This document shows positions 1 through 8,258 of a DNA stretch of 11,445 nt, piece after piece. The notes under the pieces were generated by a model. The model was given only the letters and a program-made list of their open reading frames with translations, ran no database searches and was not told where the DNA came from. A program made the position numbers and the translations under genes. Origin of the DNA: Flavobacteriales bacterium (GTDB taxonomy: Bacteria > Bacteroidota > Bacteroidia > NS11-12g > UBA955); the NCBI GenBank assembly GCA_947472115.1, contig CANIZU010000045.1, forward strand, positions 1 through 11,445, read 5' to 3'. The number at the start of each line of letters is the position of its first letter. The first letter of the stretch is position 1.

Positions 1-2402
1 AAATTTTTAACCTTCACTCTATTTCCTCGACCCAAACTCAAATGACTTTCCTCATCCAGCTGCCAAGGTTCTTTGTTGATATAAAAGTTGGCTGCATTGA
101 TATTGGTTGGCAAAGAATCCAACTTCACGTTGGACTGCGATCCCAAATTCACATTGTAACGATCTTGCTTATCGTGAAGATCAAATCCCACATCCAAAAT
201 TCCATCCGTCAATTTCCCCTCCAAAGCAAATCGATCATACTCCGTCTCACCGTAATTCAAGTCCTTCGCATTCAACAAAAGGGTTGCCGCTCCATCGGCA
301 TTAGACGTGACAGCCAATTTTAAACGATGCCAATTGGCGCCCTGCCACGACAAATCCATTGGGCCCAAAGCCAAATCCACCTCATGATGCTGCGATGCAA
401 AATTGCCAACCAAATTAATCGGACCCGATTGCAACGTTTTATCAACGAAAGAGGAAAGCCAATCGGTTTGAATCAATTGTAGATCAAAATTAAAATCCGC
501 AGGCACAAATGATGTTGGCGCCGAAAAGCGATTGGGCAACAGGGTATATAAAAAATGCTCGCCAATATTCACGGCATCCGAGGGGTCGAATCCTGCGGAT
601 ATACTACCGTTTAACCAATCACCTGAGAACTGTAATCCTTCCGATTCCGATTGCACCAATTGCTGGCTATTACAAAAATATCGAACCGTGCCATGATCTG
701 CCACCAATTGCTTTACTTCTATCGTGGCATTGGTATTCTCAGTTTCGCCACCACCATATATCAACGATGCCGAACCGGACAGAATCAAAGGCAATTTATC
801 CAATCCTACATTTTCAAATTCAACGTTGCTAGCCGATAAATCCGCATCCATTGAAATGTTGTTATCCCAATCAAACAATGTCGCATCGGCATTAAATGCA
901 AACCTAGCATCCTCCGATTCAAAATGTAACTCACATTGATCCTTGAGAAACTCACCGGTAATTTGAACATTCGTAAGATGTCGTCCCAAAACAGTGTAAT
1001 CAATCAATCGAATATCCGCTTCTGTATTCAACAAATCAGCTGTTAGCCCTTCGCCGGTAATCAGAATATTCGCATCATTCACAAACGCATCCAATCGATT
1101 TCCAGTAAACATCTCCAAGTCCCATTGACCCAATTTACCTTCTAAATCGTACGACATCGAATCAATGCTCTCCGGGAAATCCAAACCCATATGTCCGGCA
1201 AAATGGCCTGGCCCCGCATCCAAATCGCCATCAAAACCAAACGATGTTAGTCCGCCCGAAATCGTAGCACCAATATCAAAAGCCTCAAATTTATTGATAA
1301 AATCTACCGAGTCGAGTTCATAAACAACCTGTTTTAAATCAGCCACCGCCAATCGCGAATCAGCCAACTCCAGTCGATATTCAAAATGATCCAAATCCTG
1401 TAAACTCGTCAATATACCACTGCCCTTCAACTGGGTTTGATCCGTCAAAGATTCGAAGGCAAATTTTTTCAAAATCAAATTCGCCAATGGACCTTTCGCC
1501 TGCGCATTCACAAATAACGGCAAACTCCGATCCTTGAACCAAGGGTGAAACGCCAACAATTCCTCCAAACATAATTTGGATTTCGTTAACCGGATGTCAA
1601 AATCAACCTTGTGAAAAATATCGGAAAAATCGCGCATCGAATTATAACGCATTTCAAATCGATCTCCCAGAATGCTACATGGCGTTTCTAACAATAAATT
1701 ACTGGCCAAAATGAACTTTTTATCAATCACAACCCGAGCACTTCCTTTTACTATATTCAGGCCGCTTCGCTCTTTAAACTTCATTGATTTCACGTTCACT
1801 GTAAACCAAGGATGTCCAAATGTGAGCGAATCCATGTCCGCCTCGATATTCGAGAGCACCAAATTATCTGGATCGAAGTAGGGATCGCTAGAAGTTTGAA
1901 GAATGTTGAAAAACTGGTAATACCCATCAATGATCTTGGCGTCGTTTATACCAAAATCCCATCCTTTGCTATGATCGTTGGGGTCGGATGGTGGATTCAA
2001 ATAATCGGAAAAAAAATCAATATTCAAAGGGCCTTCTTCCGTGTGATACCCATTCTTCATGCGTGGCTTATAAATCACAACCGACGAAAGTTCGATGCGC
2101 TGCAGCTTCCAATCTACTTTGGTCAATCGGGCTTCTAACTGACGTGCTTCCATCAGCGTATCCTTGCTCTGATCGTAGATTCTTAGGCGCTCAACGTGGA
2201 TATTCCGCAAAAAATCAATTTCAACATATCCAATTTCAACCTTGGTGTTTAACTCTTTTGATAAGTACTGAGCGAGTTGTTGTGCAAAATAATTCTGGAC
2301 GATGTGATTGCGCGACAATACAATTGCGGTTCCTGTAAGCAGCAGGAACGACAGCAACATCAGAAGCAAAAACTTCCGTAGTTTTGTACGCCTATTTTTC
2401 AA
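1..2402 (-). CDS. tamB: TamB/AsmA-like translocation and assembly module protein, N-terminal part (partial)
   Basis: Seen: one open minus-strand frame of 800 codons with no stop runs from about 2402 off the left edge, so the C-terminus is missing. The N-terminus is basic (KNRRTKLRK), then comes one hydrophobic segment (LLLMLLSFLLLTGTAIVL, about residues 10-28). After it is a stretch typical of Bacteroidota TamB-like proteins (YLSKELNTKVEIGYVEIDF), then long beta-rich, weakly repetitive sequence. Known of the family: TamB-like proteins are anchored in the inner membrane, cross the periplasm as a beta-taco groove and help lipid transport or outer-membrane protein assembly; full-length members exceed about 1,000 residues. 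Start: no in-frame ATG lies near the membrane segment. TTG at 2402 gives the best N-terminus; GTG and TTG codons further upstream would overlap tsaD. Divergent from tsaD with a 20-bp gap. A large AsmA-like protein is the alternative. The family call is firm; the symbol is by resemblance. Confidence 0.8.
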   Translation of the reverse strand, partial: MKNRRTKLRKFLLLMLLSFLLLTGTAIVLSRNHIVQNYFAQQLAQYLSKELNTKVEIGYVEIDFLRNIHVERLRIYDQSKDTLMEARQLEARLTKVDWKLQRIELSSVVIYKPRMKNGYHTEEGPLNIDFFSDYLNPPSDPNDHSKGWDFGINDAKIIDGYYQFFNILQTSSDPYFDPDNLVLSNIEADMDSLTFGHPWFTVNVKSMKFKERSGLNIVKGSARVVIDKKFILASNLLLETPCSILGDRFEMRYNSMRDFSDIFHKVDFDIRLTKSKLCLEELLAFHPWFKDRSLPLFVNAQAKGPLANLILKKFAFESLTDQTQLKGSGILTSLQDLDHFEYRLELADSRLAVADLKQVVYELDSVDFINKFEAFDIGATISGGLTSFGFDGDLDAGPGHFAGHMGLDFPESIDSMSYDLEGKLGQWDLEMFTGNRLDAFVNDANILITGEGLTADLLNTEADIRLIDYTVLGRHLTNVQITGEFLKDQCELHFESEDARFAFNADATLFDWDNNISMDADLSASNVEFENVGLDKLPLILSGSASLIYGGGETENTNATIEVKQLVADHGTVRYFCNSQQLVQSESEGLQFSGDWLNGSISAGFDPSDAVNIGEHFLYTLLPNRFSAPTSFVPADFNFDLQLIQTDWLSSFVDKTLQSGPINLVGNFASQHHEVDLALGPMDLSWQGANWHRLKLAVTSNADGAATLLLNAKDLNYGETEYDRFALEGKLTDGILDVGFDLHDKQDRYNVNLGSQSNVKLDSLPTNINAANFYINKEPWQLDEESHLSLGRGNRVKVKN

Positions 2403-2407
2403 TCTCT

Positions 2408-2415
2408 CAAATATA
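2408..2415 (-). promoter_or_regulatory. Possible Bacteroidota -7 element for the tamB-like gene
   Basis: On the minus strand these bases read TATATTTG, a full match to the Bacteroidota -7 consensus TAnnTTTG. I see no -33 element at the usual 19-21 bp distance; the nearest TTTTG is about 25 bp upstream. The box ends five bases before the proposed TTG start, so a transcript from it would have almost no leader. It may be chance in an AT-rich gap. Confidence 0.25.
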
Positions 2416-2422
2416 AAATTCC

Positions 2423-3451
2423 TTGTCCGCGCTGAATCCACCAAAACCCGCCCGCTCCATTATATTGGGCATCGAGAGCAGTTGCGATGATACCGCAGCA
2501 TCGATACTCTGCGATGGCAAAATCCTTGCCAACGTAACGGCTGGTCAAAAAGTACATGAACAATACGGCGGAGTGGTGCCAGAATTGGCCTCCCGCGCCC
2601 ACCAAAGCAATATCATTCCAGTCATTCACCTTGCCCTAGAAAAAGCCCAAATCTCCATCGATGATGTCAACGCGGTAGCTGTAACTCAAGGCCCCGGACT
2701 CATGGGATCCTTGCTCGTTGGAACCAATGTGGCCAAAGGAATTTGCATCGCCAACAACATCCCATTGATTGGAGTGAACCACCTTGAAGCACACGTGGCA
2801 GCGCTATTCATCGATCACCAGGTCAAACTGCCCATGCTCTGTCTTTTGGTTAGTGGCGGACATACCCAGATCATTTTGGTAAACGGCATCGACGATATGA
2901 AAATTGTAGGAACCACCCAAGACGATGCGGCAGGGGAGGCATTCGATAAAGCGGCAAAACTGCTTAATTTAGGATATCCGGGCGGCCCATTTATCGACCA
3001 ATACGCAAAGCAAGGCGATCCAAATAAATACAAATTTCCCGACAGTCAAACGCAAGGGTTGGACTTTAGTTTTTCGGGCATAAAAACCTCACTTTTGTAT
3101 TTCCTTAGAGACAATTTAAAAACCGACAACGAATTCATAAACAAAGAGTTGCCGAATATTTGTGCATCTTACCAGCATCAAATCATATTTAGCTTAACGA
3201 AGCGTTTTGCCAAGGCAATAGAAGTGCATAAACCCGCAAGTATCGGGCTTTGTGGCGGGGTCTCTGCCAATAGTGAGTTGAGGGAAGCCATTGAGATTTT
3301 GGGTACTAAAAATGGGCTGCAAGTTTGTATTCCCGCCTTTGAATATTGTACCGATAACGCTGCGATGGTAGCCATGGCCGGACACGAAAAATTCCAAAAA
3401 AATCAATTTACGCCTCTCGATGCGACTCCGTTTGCAAGAGCGCAGAAATAA
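2423..3451 (+). CDS. tsaD: tRNA N6-adenosine threonylcarbamoyltransferase catalytic subunit TsaD
   Basis: Role (known): with TsaB and TsaE, TsaD transfers threonylcarbamoyl from threonylcarbamoyl-adenylate to A37 of ANN-decoding tRNAs in the cytoplasm; it is essential in most bacteria. Seen: 342 residues, near the usual length of about 335-345. Family motifs occur in order: IESSCDDTAAS (17-27), the metal-binding HLEAH (H120 and H124), LVSGGHTQI (142-150), the DDAAGEAFDKAAKLL block (167-181), FSFSGIKTS (215-223), GGVSANSELR (278-287) and CTDNAAMVA (309-317), where D311 is the expected metal ligand. Start: an in-frame stop (TAA) at 2414-2416 and no ATG before the first motif leave TTG at 2423 as the best start, giving a 14-residue lead. 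Divergent from the tamB-like gene; meaB follows in the same direction after 34 bp and could be co-transcribed. The coding strand is C-rich early and G-rich after about 3230. Confidence 0.97.
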   Translation: MSALNPPKPARSIILGIESSCDDTAASILCDGKILANVTAGQKVHEQYGGVVPELASRAHQSNIIPVIHLALEKAQISIDDVNAVAVTQGPGLMGSLLVGTNVAKGICIANNIPLIGVNHLEAHVAALFIDHQVKLPMLCLLVSGGHTQIILVNGIDDMKIVGTTQDDAAGEAFDKAAKLLNLGYPGGPFIDQYAKQGDPNKYKFPDSQTQGLDFSFSGIKTSLLYFLRDNLKTDNEFINKELPNICASYQHQIIFSLTKRFAKAIEVHKPASIGLCGGVSANSELREAIEILGTKNGLQVCIPAFEYCTDNAAMVAMAGHEKFQKNQFTPLDATPFARAQK

Positions 3452-3485
3452 ATGGGGTATCAGTCAATTTTAATATCTTCGTAAC

Positions 3486-4391
3486 ATGCCAATCACCCCT
3501 ACTCCAACCTTAATCGCCGAGGGCAACGAAAGAGCCATCGCTAGGGCAATAAGTTGGGTAGAGAATCAACACCCACAATCGATGGAATTGCTGGAACAAC
3601 TCGAAGGCAACTGCCCGATTGTTGGCGTAACTGGCCCTCCCGGTGCCGGAAAAAGCAGTTTGGTGAACGCATTGGTGTTGCACTGGAGTTCAAAAGGGTT
3701 AAAAACAGCCATTGTCGCCGTAGACCCCTCCTCTCCATTCAATCTCGGCTCGCTATTGGGCGATCGTTTGCGAATGCCAGGCCTATTCCTTGACCCCAAA
3801 GTGTTTATTCGCAGCTTATCAGCCAGAGGTTCTTTGGGTGGCCTTAGCGCGAGTATTATTGAGGTCTGCGATATCCTAAAACACGCCAAATTTGATAGAA
3901 TCATCATCGAAACCGTAGGTGTAGGTCAGAGTGAAATCGAAATTGCTGGAATCGCCGATACTACATTGGTTGTTACCGTCCCAGAAAGCGGCGACGAGGT
4001 GCAAACGATGAAAAGTGGCGTGATGGAAATCGCCGATATTTTTGTTGTCAACAAGAGCGATAGAGACGGTGCCGATGCCTTCGCAAACCACCTAAAAAAA
4101 TTAGCTCACAATAAAATTGGAAAGGATGGTTACGAGATTCCTGTCATCAATACCGTAGCTACCGATGGCAAAGGGATTCAAGCCTTGAGCGATGCGATTT
4201 CTCAGCATCTAGAAACCCAAAATAACTTACAAAATCTTAGTTCGTTGTTTGCAGAACGCGCCTTCCGATTAATACAGCGCCAAAAAATGAAAAGTATTCC
4301 GCTGAATCAATTGAAGGAAGAAATTGTACAAGAGTTAGCCAAAGGACATTTCAACCTGTACCGCTTTTCCAAAAAATACTATAGTAATTAG
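3486..4391 (+). CDS. meaB: MeaB/ArgK-type GTPase, methylmalonyl-CoA mutase chaperone
   Basis: Role (known): MeaB is a P-loop GTPase of the G3E (SIMIBI) class. It gates cobalamin loading and protects adenosylcobalamin-dependent methylmalonyl-CoA mutase from inactivation, in the cytoplasm. Seen: 301 residues with Walker A GPPGAGKSS (50-58), DPSSP (80-84), LGDRLRM (91-97), the MeaB-typical FIRSLSARGSLGGLS (107-121), the switch motif ETVGVGQSE (142-150) and the guanine-specificity motif NKSD (189-192). The C-terminal helical arm is present but the protein is slightly shorter than the well-studied members of about 330 residues. Start: ATG at 3486, 34 bp after tsaD. Its stop TAG overlaps the stop of the convergent T9SS cargo gene by 4 bp, leaving no room for an intergenic terminator. 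No mutase subunit gene is visible, so the partner must lie elsewhere. Related G3E proteins (HypB, UreG) fit the motifs less well. Confidence 0.93.
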   Translation: MPITPTPTLIAEGNERAIARAISWVENQHPQSMELLEQLEGNCPIVGVTGPPGAGKSSLVNALVLHWSSKGLKTAIVAVDPSSPFNLGSLLGDRLRMPGLFLDPKVFIRSLSARGSLGGLSASIIEVCDILKHAKFDRIIIETVGVGQSEIEIAGIADTTLVVTVPESGDEVQTMKSGVMEIADIFVVNKSDRDGADAFANHLKKLAHNKIGKDGYEIPVINTVATDGKGIQALSDAISQHLETQNNLQNLSSLFAERAFRLIQRQKMKSIPLNQLKEEIVQELAKGHFNLYRFSKKYYSN

Positions 4392-6817
4392 TGTTGAATT
4401 TGAACCAACGCCGTAGCATTGCCTATGCGCAAGGTATAAATTCCCGCCGCAAGATCTTTTACTAAAATCGAAAGTGTATCAGCACTCACTTGACCATTTA
4501 AAATCGCAACCCCCGTCATTGAAACCAGTTGCCAAGAACTATTTCTGAAAGCGCCCAATCCCACAACATTCAATTGATTCGATGCCGGATTTGGATACAA
4601 ACTCAAACTCCCCTTAATCACTTTCACTGATGCCGTCTTATCAACCAACGTCACTGTGCAATTCTTAGAAGTCGCCTGCCATTTGCTATCGTAATCCACC
4701 ATTGCGATGTTATTGATCACTGATTTCAAAGGCAATGTTTGATAGGTCTCCACGCGATACATCACATATCCAACGCTACCAATTGGGTTGGCTTCAAATG
4801 AACTCAAGTTGGCTTCTGGAAAATCAACTACCAACACTCTACCCTGCTCTATGCAATAGTTTGCTTTGTTTGGATAAAAAGATGTCAGCACCAAACGTGA
4901 TAGTGGCAAATTGGCGTCCAATGTGTCCACCATAACGACACGCTTAACCATTGTTCCACTTACGTTTCTAAAATCTACGCGATACTCCCACTGTTTTTGT
5001 CGATAATCTACCGCACCTTCTTCAGTATTCGATTTCTGCACAGTAACCATACCGCCTCTACGACTCAAACTCAAATGCACCGTATCGTTATTGTCCTTGG
5101 TATCTGCATCTTTCTGAGTAAGTCCGGTACCCGATTTTACCATGAACTTAAAATCATCTGCATTTTGTGCAGTAATCGGAATGGCAGTTGTAATTACGAT
5201 GCTTTGCTCACCAAAAGGTGGCAAATTGCTGATCGAATAAATGGCTTCGTTGTTGGCGTAATTGTCCGGCATTGGCTCCGACTGAAACGCCGAAACTTCA
5301 GATCCATGTTGAATGTGTATGGTACCATTGGTTAATACCGTTCCGCCATGGTTTGCAATTTTTACAATTACTTTTACCTCATCTCCTGCTTTTGATCCAG
5401 CCGGAATAATTGCATTCATACCCAACTGAACATCCACAATAGATGGCAATTGGTAGTAACCCAAACTCACATAACTATAAACGCCTTTTCTAATTCTCGC
5501 CGTATTATTCCCTAAGCAAACACCATATAAATGCTTTCCCGGATTGGTTGATAGATCATAATCGCCAGCAGGCATCGCCATTGTAAAGTGTCCACTAGAA
5601 TCAGTAACGGCAAAGTACACTGTACCTGAAACTTTATTTACCATTCTCACCAATTGGTTCGATAGACCGATTTCGGCATCGTCTTTTACGCAATTCGAAT
5701 TGACATCATAGAATAGATCCCCATACAAATTCCCGGATTCAGATTCGATTTTTGAGAAATATTGCAGATCGGTATTGAGTTCGGTAAAATCACCCCAAAT
5801 GAAGGCACCATCGCCACGCTGACCTAAGTTAAAGGACCCGTTGATGCGATTGCCTGTAAATCTCAATGAAGCGCCATCGTAGACTAATAGTGATGTCCCG
5901 TTGCCATTTTTCACAAAAGAACCCCCAATCAATAAATCTGTGCCCGCCCCCATCAATGTGGTAGGTGAACTGATACTAAATGAATCAAATCCAATTGGAT
6001 TCGCCCAAGTACCTTGAAAAATAGAAATCTGTTTATCGCCAGTTGCGTTTTTTCCTAATGCTGCAATTTTATTATTGAAAACTCCCAATTCTAGAACCTC
6101 AGCTTTGAAAGGACTCCCTACACCACCCCAACCGCCATTGGCCGCTGTAAAGTAAGCAATATTCCCTGTGCTAGAACCTGCAAAAGTCTGAAAATCCCCA
6201 CCTATATAAAGTCGATTCCCCACAACAGCCAAGGTGCGAATCACACCATCTGTACCTTGCGCGGTTCCACTATTGCCTAGGTAAGACCACGATTTCCCAT
6301 TATAAGCTGCAATGTTTTGAACTGGATTACCATTCACGGTATTATCAAACAACCCAGCAACAATCAACTTATCATCAAAGACTGTCATTGCGATAATCCC
6401 ATTGTTTCTCGTATCCACTACACCAATTTCAGCGACCCATTTCACACCATCCCACTTATATAAATGACTTACGGGCACATCGGCATCACGTTCTGCATTT
6501 GCCATGTAAGCGGCAGCATACATCGTATCGTGATACAAAGCGATTGAATGGAAATTATAAGTTCCTTTTACTGTTTTTACTGGCAATGGGGTCGTTAATC
6601 CGCTGTAGTAACTCCAGCTAACACCATTCCAGCGAGCCATTGTAAAATCGTTAATCTCCGCAGTTGATGTTTCTTCGAAAAGTGCTAGGTACTCGTTCCC
6701 CGCGGCATAAGATGCTACAACCCGGGCTGGCAAACCAGATCCCAATGGCTGCAACACCTGCGCCTGTGCGGAAACACACAGGATACATAGAACTGTCAAC
6801 AAAGACTGAACTTTCAT
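4388..6817 (-). CDS. T9SS-exported multidomain propeller protein (type A sorting domain)
   Basis: Seen, 809 residues: a signal peptide (residues 1-19, hydrophobic LLTVLCILCV, likely cleavage after AQA). Residues 55-350 are repetitive and probably a beta-propeller, with an NG/DG-W motif recurring every 44-59 residues (ARWNGVSW, YKWDGVKW, AYNGKSW) alternating with GG-DF strands (YIGGDF, LIGGSF). About 363-430 resembles an SdrD-B/carboxypeptidase-like domain (GDLFYDVNSNCVKDDAEIG). About 460-585 resembles CARDB/DUF11. About 605-722 resembles the Bacteroidota DUF7619-type domain (VVMVDTLDANLP, INNIAMVDYDSKW). 738-809 is a type A T9SS sorting domain (LSLYPNPASNQLNV, AAGIYTLRI). Known: this tail directs export across the outer membrane and usually surface attachment. 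No catalytic motif is seen, so adhesion or matrix binding is inference. Start: ATG at 6817 puts the signal peptide at the N-terminus; an upstream in-frame extension to 6934 overlaps the preceding gene and is unlikely. It lies 40 bp after the regulator gene, probably in one operon. Confidence 0.9.
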   Translation of the reverse strand: MKVQSLLTVLCILCVSAQAQVLQPLGSGLPARVVASYAAGNEYLALFEETSTAEINDFTMARWNGVSWSYYSGLTTPLPVKTVKGTYNFHSIALYHDTMYAAAYMANAERDADVPVSHLYKWDGVKWVAEIGVVDTRNNGIIAMTVFDDKLIVAGLFDNTVNGNPVQNIAAYNGKSWSYLGNSGTAQGTDGVIRTLAVVGNRLYIGGDFQTFAGSSTGNIAYFTAANGGWGGVGSPFKAEVLELGVFNNKIAALGKNATGDKQISIFQGTWANPIGFDSFSISSPTTLMGAGTDLLIGGSFVKNGNGTSLLVYDGASLRFTGNRINGSFNLGQRGDGAFIWGDFTELNTDLQYFSKIESESGNLYGDLFYDVNSNCVKDDAEIGLSNQLVRMVNKVSGTVYFAVTDSSGHFTMAMPAGDYDLSTNPGKHLYGVCLGNNTARIRKGVYSYVSLGYYQLPSIVDVQLGMNAIIPAGSKAGDEVKVIVKIANHGGTVLTNGTIHIQHGSEVSAFQSEPMPDNYANNEAIYSISNLPPFGEQSIVITTAIPITAQNADDFKFMVKSGTGLTQKDADTKDNNDTVHLSLSRRGGMVTVQKSNTEEGAVDYRQKQWEYRVDFRNVSGTMVKRVVMVDTLDANLPLSRLVLTSFYPNKANYCIEQGRVLVVDFPEANLSSFEANPIGSVGYVMYRVETYQTLPLKSVINNIAMVDYDSKWQATSKNCTVTLVDKTASVKVIKGSLSLYPNPASNQLNVVGLGAFRNSSWQLVSMTGVAILNGQVSADTLSILVKDLAAGIYTLRIGNATALVQIQH

Positions 6818-6857
6818 CCCATGCAATTTATACCATATAAAACACTTTTTCTTCACT

Positions 6858-8258
6858 TTATTGAATTCTCCAAGAATAATGTGCGGACAATCCCAACGAC
6901 CAACCCCTTGGCTGCAAGGCAGCATTCGGGACATACATTGAGGTTAACATTGACTGAGCATTGAATCGCAATCCAATGGCATGACTATAATTGAGGCGTT
7001 TTTCAACTCCCACGGCAACACGTGCACCCCAAATCAACTTTCTAAAATTGGAAGCTTGCTGTGCAGTCTGTAATAATGTTTGATAATCCAATGTCTGCGA
7101 ACCTGCCGACACCGACAACTTGTTGGCTTGCAATAAAACTTCAGGTGTAATTGAATATTGTTTTGTTATCGGAAAATAACCCACATAACCCAATGGCACA
7201 GAAATCATCGAATAAGTGGTCTGAGAATTAAATTTCACTTGCGGACCCAAGCCCAAATATCCAAAAATCGGGTAGTAACCCAAGGCATCAGGATTATTGC
7301 CCGGCATTACGGTAGCCGGCATGCTATCTCTAAAGTCGAACCGCTGCTGCGTGCGATTCTCGGCATACGCCACACCCACTTTTACTGCGTGATTCTTAGT
7401 AATTTGATATACACTAGAAATATTGAAGCGACCTGCACTCAAAGCAAATTCGCCATCTTTCATGTGATTGAAATAATTTTTGTGTACGTATTTCGACAAG
7501 TCCGCAGTGCTGCGATACATCAATCCCGTTTGATTCGCATCAACGCCAGCCTCAATCATCCATCGACCCAACAATTTTTCTGATTTCTTGTCGCTAGACC
7601 ATACCAACTGATCAGCAGAGGTACGAGACACCGAATTTGGATTCACCGTGCCTTCAATTTCCATAGATTCGATGCCAAATGGATCCACATCGAGTGTTGA
7701 CAGGATGTCATCGGCGGTATTTTCATTTACGAGTTGGACAGGATTTGGGGTGTTAAATTCTGGAGCTTGAATTGGGTCAGGCGTATTTTCTGACTTCATG
7801 TAATTGCCCGAAGGATTGTATTTCGAAGGCTTTGAATTCGGGGTAACTCCGTTTGATTGAACTACAGGATTAGTTTGAGACCCTGAATTTGATTGTAATT
7901 CGGGATTCTGAATTGGAGCATTTTGATCAGAGAAATTGGATGATTTTGTTTGATCCAGTTCCGACTTCTCAGTAATTTTTGAAGTGCTAGATTGCGCCAC
8001 TGTTTTGGGCGATGCAACCGACTTATTAGATATCTTATTCCACTGAAACAGCGAGCCCGCAACCACTAATGACAGAACGCCAGCAACCAGCCAATACCAT
8101 ATGAATTTTTGCTGGCGTTCTCTGCGGTCAAGGGAAGCATCTATCGACTGCCACAGCGCAGGTTCGGGATTCGGGGTAAAATCCTCAAACTGCTGGCTTA
8201 ACCAATTGTCGATATGTTTGTTACTGTTTTCCAGTGTCCTTGTTTCTTTGTTTTTCAA
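6858..8258 (-). CDS. Membrane-anchored protein with barrel-like C-terminus, putative anti-sigma regulator
   Basis: Seen, 466 residues: a cytoplasmic-type N-terminus (1-50) with IDNWLSQQFEDFTPNPEPALW, resembling the short N-terminal segment of proteins paired with ECF sigma factors in Bacteroidota. Then one transmembrane helix (about 52-72, FIWYWLVAGVLSLVVAGSLF), a Ser/Asn/Gln/Pro-rich, probably disordered stretch (about 73-228), and a C-terminal domain (about 229-466) of alternating beta-strands with aromatic ends (GRWMIEAGVDANQTG, VPLGYVGYFPI, GWSLGLSAHYSW), like the small outer-membrane beta-barrel families. Start: no ATG exists before the helix; TTG at 8258 is the only good start and overlaps the sigma gene by 38 bp, which implies translational coupling. 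Inference: the N-terminus binds the sigma factor and the C-terminal part senses the envelope. No cysteine/histidine ZAS zinc motif is seen. Alternatives: an ordinary hypothetical membrane protein. The barrel domain could be periplasmic rather than membrane-inserted. Confidence 0.7.
   Translation of the reverse strand: MKNKETRTLENSNKHIDNWLSQQFEDFTPNPEPALWQSIDASLDRRERQQKFIWYWLVAGVLSLVVAGSLFQWNKISNKSVASPKTVAQSSTSKITEKSELDQTKSSNFSDQNAPIQNPELQSNSGSQTNPVVQSNGVTPNSKPSKYNPSGNYMKSENTPDPIQAPEFNTPNPVQLVNENTADDILSTLDVDPFGIESMEIEGTVNPNSVSRTSADQLVWSSDKKSEKLLGRWMIEAGVDANQTGLMYRSTADLSKYVHKNYFNHMKDGEFALSAGRFNISSVYQITKNHAVKVGVAYAENRTQQRFDFRDSMPATVMPGNNPDALGYYPIFGYLGLGPQVKFNSQTTYSMISVPLGYVGYFPITKQYSITPEVLLQANKLSVSAGSQTLDYQTLLQTAQQASNFRKLIWGARVAVGVEKRLNYSHAIGLRFNAQSMLTSMYVPNAALQPRGWSLGLSAHYSWRIQ

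Noticed and set aside
42..2138. Several plus-strand open frames of 60-116 codons opposite the tamB-like gene.
   Set aside because: They lie antisense to an uninterrupted 800-codon frame with clear family features and show no recognisable domain or signal.
3452..3485. A weak TATCTTCG box before meaB as a separate promoter.
   Set aside because: One mismatch to TAnnTTTG, no -33 element, and only 34 bp after tsaD in the same direction; read-through is simpler.
4370..4400. A possible terminator at the meaB/T9SS cargo junction.
   Set aside because: No stem-loop followed by a T-run is visible in either direction.
6818..6934. An in-frame N-terminal extension of the T9SS cargo by 39 residues starting at 6934.
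   Set aside because: It would bury the signal peptide and overlap the end of the preceding gene; ATG at 6817 gives a standard signal peptide.
7740..7960. Repeated short words (for example AATTCGGG and GATTCTGAATT-like) that could suggest a tandem repeat or CRISPR-like array.
   Set aside because: Copies are irregular and encode the low-complexity S/N/Q/P linker of the membrane protein; there are no regular spacers.
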